A DNA stretch of 64,000 nucleotides from Streptomyces xantholiticus (lineage in GTDB: Bacteria > Actinomycetota > Actinomycetes > Streptomycetales > Streptomycetaceae). Shown one piece after another: positions 1-8,916 of this stretch. The position numbers and the translations under genes are program-made. The stretch is taken from NCBI RefSeq assembly GCF_014651015.1, contig NZ_BMWB01000010.1, positions 49,756 to 113,755 on the forward strand. Reading direction: 5' to 3'. The stretch's first letter is position 1. Each line of letters starts with the position of its first letter. The notes below the pieces were generated by a model, which saw only the letters and a program-made list of their open reading frames with translations, made no database searches and was not told where the DNA came from.

Positions 1-38
1 CCTGTGGTGCGCGCCGCCCCTCGCGGAACCTAAGGGCG

Positions 39-1547
39 TCAGCCCTCGACGCCCAGCTTCTGCAGGATCAGTTCCTTCACCCGAGCCGCGTCCGCCTGGC
101 CGCGCGTGGTCTTCATGACCGCGCCCACCAGTGCGCCGACCGCCGCGACCTTGCCGCCGCGGATCTTGTCCGCGATCGCCGCGTTGCCGGCGATGGCCTC
201 GTCGACGGCCGCGCCCAGCGCACCCTCGTCGGAGACGACCTTCAGGCCGCGCTTCTCGACGACGGTGTCCGGGTCGCCCTCGCCGGCGAGCACGCCCTCG
301 AGACACAAGCGGGCCAGCTTGTCGTTGAGCGAGCCCTCCTTCACCAGTGCGGTCACCCGGGCGACCTGCGCCGGGGTGATCGCCAGCTCGTCCAGCGCCT
401 TGCCCGACTCGTTGGCGCTGCGGGCCAGCTCGCCCATCCACCACTTACGGGCGGCGGCCGCCTCCGCGCCGGCCTCGATGGTGGCGACGATCAGGTCGAC
501 CGCGCCCGCGTTGAGGATGGACTGCATGTCGTGCTCGGAGACGCCCCAGTCCTCACGGAGCCGGTTGCGCCGCACCCGCGGCAACTCCGGCAGCGTGGCG
601 CGCAGCTCCTCGACCCACTCGCGCGAGGGCGCGACCGGGACCAGGTCGGGCTCGGGGAAGTAGCGGTAGTCCTCCGCCTCCTCCTTGACCCGGCCGGAGG
701 TGGTGGAGCCGTCGTCCTCGTGGAAGTGACGGGTCTCCTGCACGATCGTGCCGCCGGACGAGAGCACCGCGGCGTGCCGCTGGATCTCGTACCGGGCCGC
801 CCGCTCGACGCTGCGCAGCGAGTTGACGTTCTTCGTCTCGGAGCGGGTGCCGAACTTCTCCGTGCCGTTCGGCCGCAGCGAGAGGTTCACGTCACAGCGC
901 ATCTGGCCCATCTCCATGCGGGCCTCGGAGACTCCGAGGGCACGGATGAGCTCGCGCAGCTCGGCGACGTACGCCTTGGCGACCTCGGGGGCGCGCTCAC
1001 CGGCGCCGACGATCGGCTTGGTGACGATCTCGATCAGCGGGATGCCGGCGCGGTTGTAGTCGAGCAGGGAGTGCGAGGCGCCGTGGATGCGGCCGGTGGC
1101 ACCGCCGACGTGGGTCGACTTGCCGGTGTCCTCCTCCATGTGGGCGCGTTCGATCTCCACGCGGAAGACCTCGCCGTCCTCGAGCTGGACGTCCAAGTAG
1201 CCGTTGAAGGCGATCGGCTCGTCGTACTGCGAGGTCTGGAAGTTCTTCGGCATGTCCGGATAGAAGTAGTTCTTCCGGGCGAAGCGGCACCACTCGGCGA
1301 TCTCGCAGTGCAGCGCGAGGCCGATCTTGATGGCGGACTCGACGCCGACCGCGTTGACGACCGGGAGCGAGCCGGGCATGCCGAGACAGGTGGGGCAGGT
1401 CTGCGAGTTGGGCTCGGCGCCCAGCTCGGTGGAGCACCCGCAGAACATCTTGGTCTTGGTGCCGAGCTCGACATGGACCTCGAGGCCCATGACGGGGTCG
1501 TAGGACGCCAGGGCGTCCTCGTACGACACCAGTTCAGTGACGGTCAC
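39..1547 (-). CDS. gatB: Asp-tRNA(Asn)/Glu-tRNA(Gln) amidotransferase subunit B
   Basis: GatB, 502 residues, the normal family length. It binds and activates mischarged Glu-tRNA(Gln) or Asp-tRNA(Asn) in the cytoplasm; ammonia comes from GatA. Visible features are the N-terminal catalytic cradle beginning near YDPVMGLEVHVELGT, zinc-site cysteines in FCGCSTELG and TCPTCLGMPG, and a C-terminal helical/YqeY-like tail ending LILQKLGVEG. The start is a GTG at 1547 preceded by a purine-rich GGAAAG. It is the last gene of gatC-gatA-orf77-gatB, 16 bp after the 77-aa gene. Identification is certain from sequence and context. Confidence 0.98.
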   Translation of the reverse strand: MTVTELVSYEDALASYDPVMGLEVHVELGTKTKMFCGCSTELGAEPNSQTCPTCLGMPGSLPVVNAVGVESAIKIGLALHCEIAEWCRFARKNYFYPDMPKNFQTSQYDEPIAFNGYLDVQLEDGEVFRVEIERAHMEEDTGKSTHVGGATGRIHGASHSLLDYNRAGIPLIEIVTKPIVGAGERAPEVAKAYVAELRELIRALGVSEARMEMGQMRCDVNLSLRPNGTEKFGTRSETKNVNSLRSVERAARYEIQRHAAVLSSGGTIVQETRHFHEDDGSTTSGRVKEEAEDYRYFPEPDLVPVAPSREWVEELRATLPELPRVRRNRLREDWGVSEHDMQSILNAGAVDLIVATIEAGAEAAAARKWWMGELARSANESGKALDELAITPAQVARVTALVKEGSLNDKLARLCLEGVLAGEGDPDTVVEKRGLKVVSDEGALGAAVDEAIAGNAAIADKIRGGKVAAVGALVGAVMKTTRGQADAARVKELILQKLGVEG

Positions 1548-1563
1548 GATGAAACTTTCCCTC

Positions 1564-1797
1564 TCAGCCCAGCAGGACGTCGTCGTCGCCGAGCCGCTTC
1601 AGCTCGCGGTAGAGGATGGCCAGGCCGGTGACGATCGCGGCAGCGGACACCACGGCGTCGGCCAGCCGGAGCATGTCACCGTCGGCGCGGGCCAGCCTGG
1701 CCTGTTTGGCGACGCTGATCGCGCCGAACGCGGTGCTGCCGAGCGACACGTACAGCCCGGTCTTGGACTTCTTGAAGTTCTTGGCCTTCTTCGCCAT
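1564..1797 (-). CDS. Small membrane protein inside the gat operon
   Basis: 77 residues, of unknown function. A lysine-rich N-terminus (MAKKAKNFKKSKTG) is followed by two hydrophobic stretches, about residues 14-32 and 46-64, then an acidic end (LKRLGDDDVLLG). I predict a two-pass membrane protein with a positively charged, possibly RNA- or ribosome-facing tail. The same frame stays open upstream to 1995, but that part contains a GC-rich palindrome and looks non-coding, so ATG 1797 is preferred. It sits between gatA and gatB on the same strand and is probably co-transcribed with them. No family is recognised with confidence. Confidence 0.75.
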   Translation of the reverse strand: MAKKAKNFKKSKTGLYVSLGSTAFGAISVAKQARLARADGDMLRLADAVVSAAAIVTGLAILYRELKRLGDDDVLLG

Positions 1798-1820
1798 GGC
1801 ACTCACAGCATTTCTCCGTT

Positions 1821-1853
1821 CTCCCCCAGCGCTGGCGCCTGGGAGGGGCCCCC
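1821..1853. repeat. Streptomyces-type GC-rich palindrome
   Basis: CTCCCCCAG and CTGGGAGG arms around a self-complementary CCAGCGCTGG core, in the gatA/orf77 gap. This class of CTCCC...GGGAG palindrome is dispersed through Streptomyces intergenic regions. It could form a hairpin in the gat mRNA and lower expression of orf77 and gatB; that part is inference. Confidence 0.55.
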
Positions 1854-1924
1854 ATGTCCGCCCGCGCGGCGCAGAGGTGCGGGCATCGTCGCCTTTTGCG
1901 GCCCGGCGGCCGCGCGTGCGTCGC

Positions 1925-3421
1925 TCACAGTGAAGGAGCCTCCTCGAGCAGCGGGTGTCCCCAGCGTTCCACGAAAGCGGCCTCGACGGCGGCACCGACC
2001 TTGTAGAGCCGGTCGTCCTTCATGGCCGGGGCGATGATCTGCAGGCCGACGGGCAGGCCGTCCTCCGGTGCGAGACCGCAGGGCAACGACATGGCCGCGT
2101 TGCCGGCCAGGTTGGTCGGGATGGTGCACAGGTCCGCGAGGTACATCGCCATCGGGTCGTCGGCTCGCTCGCCGATGGGGAAGGCGGTGGTCGGCGTCGT
2201 CGGGGAGACGATGACGTCGACGCTCTCGAAGGCCTTCTCGAAGTCCCGGGTGATGAGGGTGCGTACCTTCTGGGCGGAGCCGTAGTAGGCGTCGTAGTAG
2301 CCGGAGCTGAGCGCGTACGTGCCCAGCATGATGCGGCGCTTGACCTCGGGGCCGAAGCCGGCCTCGCGGGTCAGCGCGGTGACGTCCTCGGCGGACCTCG
2401 TGCCGTCGTCGCCGACGCGCAGGCCGTAACGCATGGCGTCGAAGCGGGCGAGGTTCGAGGAGCACTCGGACGGCGCGATCAGGTAGTACGCGGCGAGCGC
2501 CAGGTCGAACGACGGGCAGTCCAGCTCGACGATCTCGGCGCCGAGCTCCTTCAGCAGCTCGACGGACTCGTCGAAGCGCTGCACGACACCGGCCTGGTAG
2601 CCCTCGCCGCGGAACTGCTTGACGACGCCGACGCGCATGCCGGCCACGGAGCCGTTGCGGGCGGCCTCGACGACCGGCGGGACCGGGGCGTCGATGGACG
2701 TCGAGTCGAGTGGGTCGTGCCCGGCGATGACCTCGTGCAGCAAGGCCGCGTCCAGGACCGTACGGGCGCAGGGCCCACCCTGGTCGAGGCTGCTGCTGAA
2801 CGCCACCATGCCGTAGCGGGACACCCCGCCGTAGGTGGGCTTGACGCCGACCGTGGCGGTGACGGCGGCGGGCTGGCGGATCGAGCCGCCGGTGTCCGTG
2901 CCGATCGCGAGCGGCGCCTGGTAGGAGGCGAGGGCGGCGGAGGACCCGCCGCCGGAGCCGCCGGGGATACGGGTCAGGTCCCACGGGTTGCCCGTCGGGC
3001 CGTAGGCGCTGTTCTCCGTGGAGGACCCCATGGCGAACTCGTCCATGTTGGTCTTGCCGAGGATGACGACGTCGGCGGCCTTGAGCCGCTTGGTGAGCGT
3101 CGCGTCGTACGGCGGGAGCCAGCCCTCGAGGATCTTCGAACCGACGGTGGTCGGGATGCCCTCGGTGGTGAAGATGTCCTTCAGCGCGAGCGGTACGCCG
3201 GCGAGGGGGCCGAGCTTCTCGCCCTTCGCCCGCTTCTCGTCGACGGCGCGGGCCTGCGCGAGAGCGCCCTCACGGTCGACGTGCAGAAACGCGTGGACCT
3301 TCTCGTCGACGGCCTCGATCCGGGCCAGGTGGGCCTCGGTGACCTCGACGGCGGTGAGTTCGCCGGCGGCGATCTTCGCGGCGATCTCGGCGGCGGTGAG
3401 CTTGATGATGCTGTCCGTCAT
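1925..3421 (-). CDS. gatA: Asp-tRNA(Asn)/Glu-tRNA(Gln) amidotransferase subunit A
   Basis: GatA, 498 residues, the glutaminase subunit that releases ammonia for transamidation. The amidase signature is complete: the catalytic lysine in PLALKDIFTTEG, then GGSGGGSSAALA and IGTDTGGSIRQPAA supplying the cis-Ser and nucleophile Ser of the Ser-Ser-Lys triad. The frame is open much further upstream, but the ATG at 3421 (MTDSIIKLTAAEI) gives the normal family N-terminus and lies 5 bp after the gatC stop, so it is taken as the start. Second gene of the operon. Confidence 0.97.
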   Translation of the reverse strand: MTDSIIKLTAAEIAAKIAAGELTAVEVTEAHLARIEAVDEKVHAFLHVDREGALAQARAVDEKRAKGEKLGPLAGVPLALKDIFTTEGIPTTVGSKILEGWLPPYDATLTKRLKAADVVILGKTNMDEFAMGSSTENSAYGPTGNPWDLTRIPGGSGGGSSAALASYQAPLAIGTDTGGSIRQPAAVTATVGVKPTYGGVSRYGMVAFSSSLDQGGPCARTVLDAALLHEVIAGHDPLDSTSIDAPVPPVVEAARNGSVAGMRVGVVKQFRGEGYQAGVVQRFDESVELLKELGAEIVELDCPSFDLALAAYYLIAPSECSSNLARFDAMRYGLRVGDDGTRSAEDVTALTREAGFGPEVKRRIMLGTYALSSGYYDAYYGSAQKVRTLITRDFEKAFESVDVIVSPTTPTTAFPIGERADDPMAMYLADLCTIPTNLAGNAAMSLPCGLAPEDGLPVGLQIIAPAMKDDRLYKVGAAVEAAFVERWGHPLLEEAPSL

Positions 3422-3426
3422 GACTG

Positions 3427-3723
3427 TTAGTCCTCCCCCAGGATCTGCGGCACCTTGAAACGCTGCTGCTCCTGGGCAGGGGCGCCGTTGAGCGCCTGCT
3501 CGGGGGTGAGCGACGGACGGACCTCGTCGGCACGCATGACGTTCGTCAGCGGCAGCGGGTGGGAGGTCGGGGGTACGTCTTGGTCGGCGACCTCGGAGAC
3601 GCGGGCGACCGCGCCGATGATGTCGTCGAGCTGTCCGGCGAAGTGCTCGAGCTCTTCGTCCTTCAGCTCCAGACGCGCCAGCCGGGCGAGGTGGGCGACC
3701 TCCTCGCGCGTGATGCCAGGCAT
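3427..3723 (-). CDS. gatC: Asp-tRNA(Asn)/Glu-tRNA(Gln) amidotransferase subunit C
   Basis: GatC, 98 residues, typical length. It wraps the GatA-GatB interface and stabilises the complex. The N-terminus (MPGITREEVAHLARLARLEL) is the family hallmark, and the conserved ...EVRPSLTPEQALNGAP segment follows. GAGGATCG lies upstream of the ATG at 3723 as ribosome binding site. A TAGGAT hexamer at about 3764-3769 on this strand could be a -10 box, with no convincing -35. First gene of the gat operon. Confidence 0.97.
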   Translation of the reverse strand: MPGITREEVAHLARLARLELKDEELEHFAGQLDDIIGAVARVSEVADQDVPPTSHPLPLTNVMRADEVRPSLTPEQALNGAPAQEQQRFKVPQILGED

Positions 3724-4262
3724 GCAGCGATCCTCTGGGGTGAGTGTGATGGTTTTGGCCCAATCCTATGGGGCGGGCCCGGGTGCCCGTGAAACGGTTT
3801 GCCTTCCCCTCACCCCGGCCTCCCCGGAACCGGGTCCCGCCCCGGTCCCCACCGAGGTCTGCGGCCGTACACCCACCCGGCCGCTGCCACCGCCCCCGCC
3901 GCCCAGGAACCAGCCGCCCGGCCCGCCGAGCCGAAAGGGGCGCGCGGGTGTCGAAAGGGAGTGGGGCACCTCCCGCCGAAGGCAGGGGGAGCGCGGAGAT
4001 CCCGACGAACGAGGGATCGAGCACGATCGACCGTCGACAACACGCACAAAGCGCCCCGGAGGCGAACCGAGCCCCAGTGGGCCCGCCCCACCGGCGCCGA
4101 CGGCATGGCACCGACCGGAAGGCCGCACCGTCGCACCCACCCCGCACGGGCGGTGTGGGCAGGAGCCGCAGCCCGGCCGAGGGCCGGGCCGCACGACCAC
4201 CGGCCCGGCAGCCTCCGGCGCACCATGCCCGGCTCCGCCCGCCCGAGGCGCCGCAGCAGGGG
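3724..4262. other. 539-bp gap between gatC and rmdB, no gene seen
   Basis: Open frames cross this gap on both strands but show arginine/proline-rich, family-less translations typical of high-GC non-coding DNA. The gatC promoter must lie at its left edge. Around 3970-3991 there is a CTCCCGCC-GAA-GGCAGGGGGAG hairpin of the dispersed Streptomyces type. Nothing else is supported. Confidence 0.6.
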
Positions 4263-6392
4263 CTACGTCACCGCGCGGCCCGACGCGCGGTCGGCGCGCG
4301 GCTGGGGCGAGGGAAGCTCGCCCGCCGGGAGCGCCGGGCGGTGCCAGCCTCGTTCGCCGCGCGCCAGCAGCCACGCCGTCGTCTCCTGCGGCGGCATCGC
4401 CGCCGCGACCAGCCATCCCTGCACCGCGTCGCAGCGCAGATCCCTCAGCCGCTCCCAGGTCTCGTCGTCCTCGACGCCTTCTGCGACCACCAGCAGGCCC
4501 AGCGAGTGGGCCAGATCGACGGTGCAGCGGACGATCTCCGCGTCCTGCGCGTCGACCGCGAGCCGGGCCACGAAGGAACGGTCGATCTTCAGCTCGCTGA
4601 CCGGCAGCCGCCGCAGATGCACCAGCGACGAGTACCCCGTGCCGAAGTCGTCGAGCGACATCTTCACGCCGTGGTCGGAGAGCCCGGCCAGCGTGTCCGC
4701 GGCGCGCTGCGGGTCCTCCAGCAGCACATGCTCCGTGATCTCCAACTGCAGTGCGCCCGCCGGGACCCCGTGCCGGGCCAGCCTCGCCGCGACGGCCCCG
4801 GCGAATCCGGGGGTGTGGACGTCGCGCGGCGAGACGTTGACGGCCACGGGGACCTCGAGACCCTGGGCCCGCCACTTCGCGACCTGCCCGAGCGCCGTCT
4901 CGAGGACGTACTCGGTCAGGTGCGGCATCAGCCCGGAGGACTCGGCGATCGCGATGAACTCGTCCGGGGGGACCCTCCCCCGCTCCGGGTGGACCCAGCG
5001 GACGAGGGCCTCGAGCCCCGCGACGTGCCCGTCGAAACGGACCTTGGGCTGGTAGTGGAGTTCGACCTCGCCGGCGTCGAGCGCCCGCCGCAGGTCGCCC
5101 AGGAGCCCGAGCCGGTCGGGGGTGTTGCTGTCGCGCTTGGACTCGTAGACCTCGACGCCCGTACGGTCGCGCTTTGCCTGGTACATCGCCACGTCCGCGC
5201 GGCGCAGCAGCCCCTCGGCGTCGAGCGCGTGGTCGGGGAAGACGGCGAGTCCCGCGCTGGCCTCCAGGACGAGGGTGAGCCCGTCGAGGTCGAGGGGCGA
5301 GGACAGTTCGGCGACGAGGTGCCTCGCGACGCGCTGCGCGGAGGTCGTGGAGTCCGCCGTCGGCAGCAGTACGGCGAACTCGTCGCCGCCGAGCCGGGCG
5401 GCCTCCGCGCCGCGCGGCAGGGCTTGCCGCAGCCGCTCGGCGATCTGCAGCAGGAGCCGGTCGCCCGCGAGATGCCCGAGGGTGTCGTTGACGGACCGGA
5501 AGCGGTCGAGGTCGATCAGTACGAGTGCGGCCCGCGCCCCGCTGCCTTCGGCGTCCTCGAGCGCGGACCAGGTGCGCTCCAGCAGCCAGTGGCGGTTGGG
5601 CAGCCCGGTGAGCGGGTCGCGCAACTGCTCCTCCGCCCTGGCCCTGGCGATCCACAGCGTCGAGTCCAGCGCGATGAGCGGTACGGCGAACAGGGGCAGC
5701 AGCAGCGGCATGACGACGGCGACGACGCAGATCAGGGGGGCGATGCCGACGAGCGCGACGGCGACGAGTCCCTGCCTGAGCAGGGCGGTGCGTGCGACGG
5801 TCGGCAGTCCGCCGGCCTGCGGGGCCAGTACGTACCAGAGCAGCAGCCGGGTGACGCCGAGATATGCCGTGGCGGCGAGGATGACTTCGGGCGCGGCCTC
5901 GAGCTCCCAGCCGAGCGGGTCCCAGGGCCGCTCGACGGTGGGCACGACGCCGAAGAGGGCGAGCGCGAGCGCGGCAGCGCCGATGCCGAGGACGTCGACC
6001 GCACCGTGAAGCAGGCCCTGTCGCCGGCGGTTGCGGCAGGCCGCGCCGACGAGCGCGACGACGGCGAGGCTGACCAGACCGGCCGGGACCCAGCCGTACA
6101 GCAGCAGCGTGGCGAGCGTGAGTGCGGCCCCTGAACCGGTGCCGCCCCACCAGCGGTCGCGACCGAGGGCGACGAGGTGGCCGACGATGATCCCGGTGAG
6201 CAGCGCGAGCGACCAGCCGTCTGCCTGGTCGGGGAAGAGCGCGTGGCCGTCGCGGACGGTCCGTACGACTCCGGTGGCGAGCACGAGCGCCGCACCCCCG
6301 ACGACGGCCGCGGAAAGGCCGGGTGCCCTGCCCGCCAGGGCCGCCAGTCCACGCGGCCGTGAGACCGGGGCGGCGCTCTCGGTCGGTTTCAT
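4263..6392 (-). CDS. rmdB: Membrane GGDEF-EAL cyclic-di-GMP protein (RmdB-like)
   Basis: About 709 residues. The N-terminal half holds six to eight hydrophobic segments (roughly residues 20-250). A GGDEF domain follows, with an intact RLGGDEFAVLLP motif near residue 335, and then an EAL domain with GLEALVRWVHP near 461, EITEHVLL, DDFGTGYSSL, KIDRSFV and VVAEGVED. All catalytic EAL signatures are present, so cyclic-di-GMP hydrolysis is expected; the intact GGDEF leaves synthesis possible. In S. coelicolor the matching protein next to ligA is RmdB, a phosphodiesterase affecting colony development (from memory). Start at ATG 6392 is chosen for its GAGAGGGACGGGA leader; ATG 6446 in frame is the alternative (727 aa). 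Confidence 0.9.
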   Translation of the reverse strand: MKPTESAAPVSRPRGLAALAGRAPGLSAAVVGGAALVLATGVVRTVRDGHALFPDQADGWSLALLTGIIVGHLVALGRDRWWGGTGSGAALTLATLLLYGWVPAGLVSLAVVALVGAACRNRRRQGLLHGAVDVLGIGAAALALALFGVVPTVERPWDPLGWELEAAPEVILAATAYLGVTRLLLWYVLAPQAGGLPTVARTALLRQGLVAVALVGIAPLICVVAVVMPLLLPLFAVPLIALDSTLWIARARAEEQLRDPLTGLPNRHWLLERTWSALEDAEGSGARAALVLIDLDRFRSVNDTLGHLAGDRLLLQIAERLRQALPRGAEAARLGGDEFAVLLPTADSTTSAQRVARHLVAELSSPLDLDGLTLVLEASAGLAVFPDHALDAEGLLRRADVAMYQAKRDRTGVEVYESKRDSNTPDRLGLLGDLRRALDAGEVELHYQPKVRFDGHVAGLEALVRWVHPERGRVPPDEFIAIAESSGLMPHLTEYVLETALGQVAKWRAQGLEVPVAVNVSPRDVHTPGFAGAVAARLARHGVPAGALQLEITEHVLLEDPQRAADTLAGLSDHGVKMSLDDFGTGYSSLVHLRRLPVSELKIDRSFVARLAVDAQDAEIVRCTVDLAHSLGLLVVAEGVEDDETWERLRDLRCDAVQGWLVAAAMPPQETTAWLLARGERGWHRPALPAGELPSPQPRADRASGRAVT

Positions 6393-6705
6393 TCCCGTCC
6401 CTCTCACAGCCGGCGGTGCCTGCCTCGCGATGGATGCCGTTGTCATGCCACCACGACTGAAATCCCACCACGCAGCCGTGCACGACAGGCGCGCATCTCA
6501 ACAGTAGGCCGCAGGAGGCTCGGACGGGCAGCGCTCTACAGCTCTTGCCCGAATGCGACCCGGCCACCCTTCTCCATCTGGTATGCGCTTGACGGTGACC
6601 TGTACTGGGCGTTCATCCGGCGCTCGGCCCGTCCGGATCCCGCCCCTCGTGCTGCGGTGGTGCGCCTCACGCGCCCCCTTCGAGCGCCCGTCCGAGCCCC
6701 ATTTG
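6393..6705. other. Intergenic region between ligA and rmdB
   Basis: About 310 bp without a supportable gene. Short open frames here have no family resemblance. The rmdB promoter should lie in it; no clear -35/-10 pair was found. Confidence 0.5.
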
Positions 6706-8886
6706 TCATGCCTCCTGAGCCACAGCCGCCTCACGAGCCGCGTCGGGCCCCTGTTCGAGGAGAACCGCGAAGCCCGTCTCGTCCAACACCGGCACCTTCA
6801 ACTGCACAGCCTTGTCGTACTTGGAACCGGGGTTGTCGCCGACCACGACGAAGCTCGTCTTCTTCGATACGGAACCGGCCACTTTCGCTCCGAGGCTCTG
6901 GAGCGCTTCTTTTGCGCCATCCCTGGTGTGGTTCTCCAGCGTCCCCGTGACGACGACCGTGAGTCCTTCGAGCGGCCGGGGCCCTTCGTCCTGACCGGCC
7001 TCCTCCTCCATCCGGACACCGGCCGCACGCCATTTGCGCAGGATCTCCTGGTGCCAGTCCTCCGCGAACCACTGCTTGAGCGCGGCGGCGATGATCGGGC
7101 CCACGCCGTCGGTGGCCGCCAGTTCCTCTTCCGTCGCTTGCTCGATCCGCTCGATGGAGCGGAACTCGCGGGCGAGCGCCTGGGCGGCGACAGGCCCGAC
7201 ATGACGGATGGACAGGCCGTTGATGATCCGGGCCAGCGGTGCCTGTTTGGCCGCCTCGATGCCGGCGAGCATCGCCAGCGCGTTCTTCTTCGGCTCACCC
7301 TTCTGGTTGGCGAAGACCGTGGCGACCTTCTCCTCGCCGGTCTTCGGGTCGTGCTTGGGCAGCCCGCTGTCCTGGTCGAGGACGTACGCCTTGATGGGCA
7401 GCAGCCGGTCGATGGTCAGGTCGAACAGGTCGCCCTCGTCCGTCAGCGGCGGCTCGGCCGGCTCCAGCGGCCGGGTCAGTGCGGCGGCGACCACCTCGCC
7501 GAAGTGGTCGATGTCCAGGCACTCCCGGCCGGCAAGATAGGAGACCCGCTCCCGCAGCTGCGCCGGGCACGAACGGGCGTTGGGGCACCGCAGATCGATG
7601 TCCCCCTCCTTCATGGCGCGCAGCGCCGTCCCGCACTCCGGGCACTCGGCGGGCATGACGAACTCCCGCTCGCTGCCGTCCCGCAGGTCGACCACCGGGC
7701 CGAGGATCTCCGGAATGACGTCGCCGGCCTTGCGCAGCACCACGGTGTCGCCGATGAGGACGCCCTTGGTCCTGACCACGTCCTGGTTGTGCAGGGTGGC
7801 GAACTCCACCTCGGAGCCGGCCACCGTCACCGGCTCGACCTGCGCGTACGGCGTGACGCGGCCGGTGCGGCCGACGCCGACGCGGATGTTGATCAACTTG
7901 GTGTTGACCTCCTCCGGCGCGTACTTCCAGGCGATCGCCCAGCGCGGGGCCCGCGCGGTGGATCCGAGGCGGCCCTGCAGCGGGATCTCGTCGAGCTTGA
8001 CGACGACGCCGTCGATCTCGTGCTCGACGGAGTGGCGGTGCTCACCGAAGTAGGTGATGAACTCGCGCACCTCGTCCAGCGATCCGACCACCTTGTTGTG
8101 CTGCGCGGTCGGCAGGCCCCATTCACGCAGCAGCTCGTACGCCTGCGAGAGGCGGTCGATGGTCAGGCCCTGGCGGGCGCCGATGCCGTGCACGACCATG
8201 TGCAGCGGCAGCCTGGCGGTGACCTTGGGATCCTTCTGGCGCAGCGAACCGGAGGCGGAGTTCCGCGGGTTGGCGTACGGCTGATCGCCGGCCGCCACAC
8301 GGCGGGCGTTGAGCTCCTGGAACTGCTCCATGGGGAAGTAGACCTCGCCGCGGATCTCCACGAGGTCGGGGATACGGTCGCCCGCCAGCCGGTCGGGGAT
8401 GCCGGCGATGGTACGCACGTTCGGAGTGATGTCCTCGCCGACCCGGCCGTCGCCGCGGGTGGCGGCGCGGGTCAGCCTGCCCTTCTCGTACGTCAGGTTG
8501 ACCGCGAGACCGTCGACCTTGAGCTCGCACAGGAAGTGATACCCGGAGGCGCCGACCTCGCGGGCGACGCGATCCGCCCAGGCGGCGAGCTCGGCGTCGT
8601 CGAACGCGTTGTCGAGGGAGAGCATCCGCTCGCGGTGCTCGACCTTGGACAGCTCCGTCTCGTAGTTCCCGGCGACCTTCTGGGTCGGGGAGTCGGGTGT
8701 CCGCAACTCCGGATGGCGCTCCTCGAGCCCTTCCAGCTCGCGCAGCAGCTTGTCGAACTCCGCGTCGGAGATGACGGGGCTGTCCTTCACGTAGTACCGG
8801 AAGCGGTGCTCCTCGATCTGCTCGGCGAGGAGCGCGTGCTGCTCCCGTGCCTCCGCGGGCAGGGTCGTCTGCTGTTCGCCGGCCAC
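6706..8886 (-). CDS. ligA: NAD-dependent DNA ligase LigA
   Basis: 726 residues, the full length of an actinobacterial LigA. It seals nicks during replication and repair using NAD. Domain order: Ia (RFRYYVKDSPVISDAEFD), adenylation domain with the catalytic lysine in CELKVDGLAVNLTYEKG, OB fold, four-cysteine zinc finger (CPECGTALRA... CPNARSCPAQ), helix-hairpin-helix region (ATDGVGPIIAAAL) and C-terminal BRCT (LEGLTVVVTGTLENHTRDGA). GTG start at 8886. It stands between rmdB and a methionine synthase gene on the same strand, 30 bp downstream of the latter, so they may be co-transcribed. Confidence 0.98.
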   Translation of the reverse strand: MAGEQQTTLPAEAREQHALLAEQIEEHRFRYYVKDSPVISDAEFDKLLRELEGLEERHPELRTPDSPTQKVAGNYETELSKVEHRERMLSLDNAFDDAELAAWADRVAREVGASGYHFLCELKVDGLAVNLTYEKGRLTRAATRGDGRVGEDITPNVRTIAGIPDRLAGDRIPDLVEIRGEVYFPMEQFQELNARRVAAGDQPYANPRNSASGSLRQKDPKVTARLPLHMVVHGIGARQGLTIDRLSQAYELLREWGLPTAQHNKVVGSLDEVREFITYFGEHRHSVEHEIDGVVVKLDEIPLQGRLGSTARAPRWAIAWKYAPEEVNTKLINIRVGVGRTGRVTPYAQVEPVTVAGSEVEFATLHNQDVVRTKGVLIGDTVVLRKAGDVIPEILGPVVDLRDGSEREFVMPAECPECGTALRAMKEGDIDLRCPNARSCPAQLRERVSYLAGRECLDIDHFGEVVAAALTRPLEPAEPPLTDEGDLFDLTIDRLLPIKAYVLDQDSGLPKHDPKTGEEKVATVFANQKGEPKKNALAMLAGIEAAKQAPLARIINGLSIRHVGPVAAQALAREFRSIERIEQATEEELAATDGVGPIIAAALKQWFAEDWHQEILRKWRAAGVRMEEEAGQDEGPRPLEGLTVVVTGTLENHTRDGAKEALQSLGAKVAGSVSKKTSFVVVGDNPGSKYDKAVQLKVPVLDETGFAVLLEQGPDAAREAAVAQEA

Positions 8887-8916
8887 CGTTTCGTCCTCCC
8901 GTTGTCCGTGCGCCCG

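Noticed and set aside
531..1631. Open frame of 366 codons on the plus strand opposite gatB
   Set aside because: Shadow of gatB; translation is repetitive Gly/Arg/Leu/Val with no family signal.
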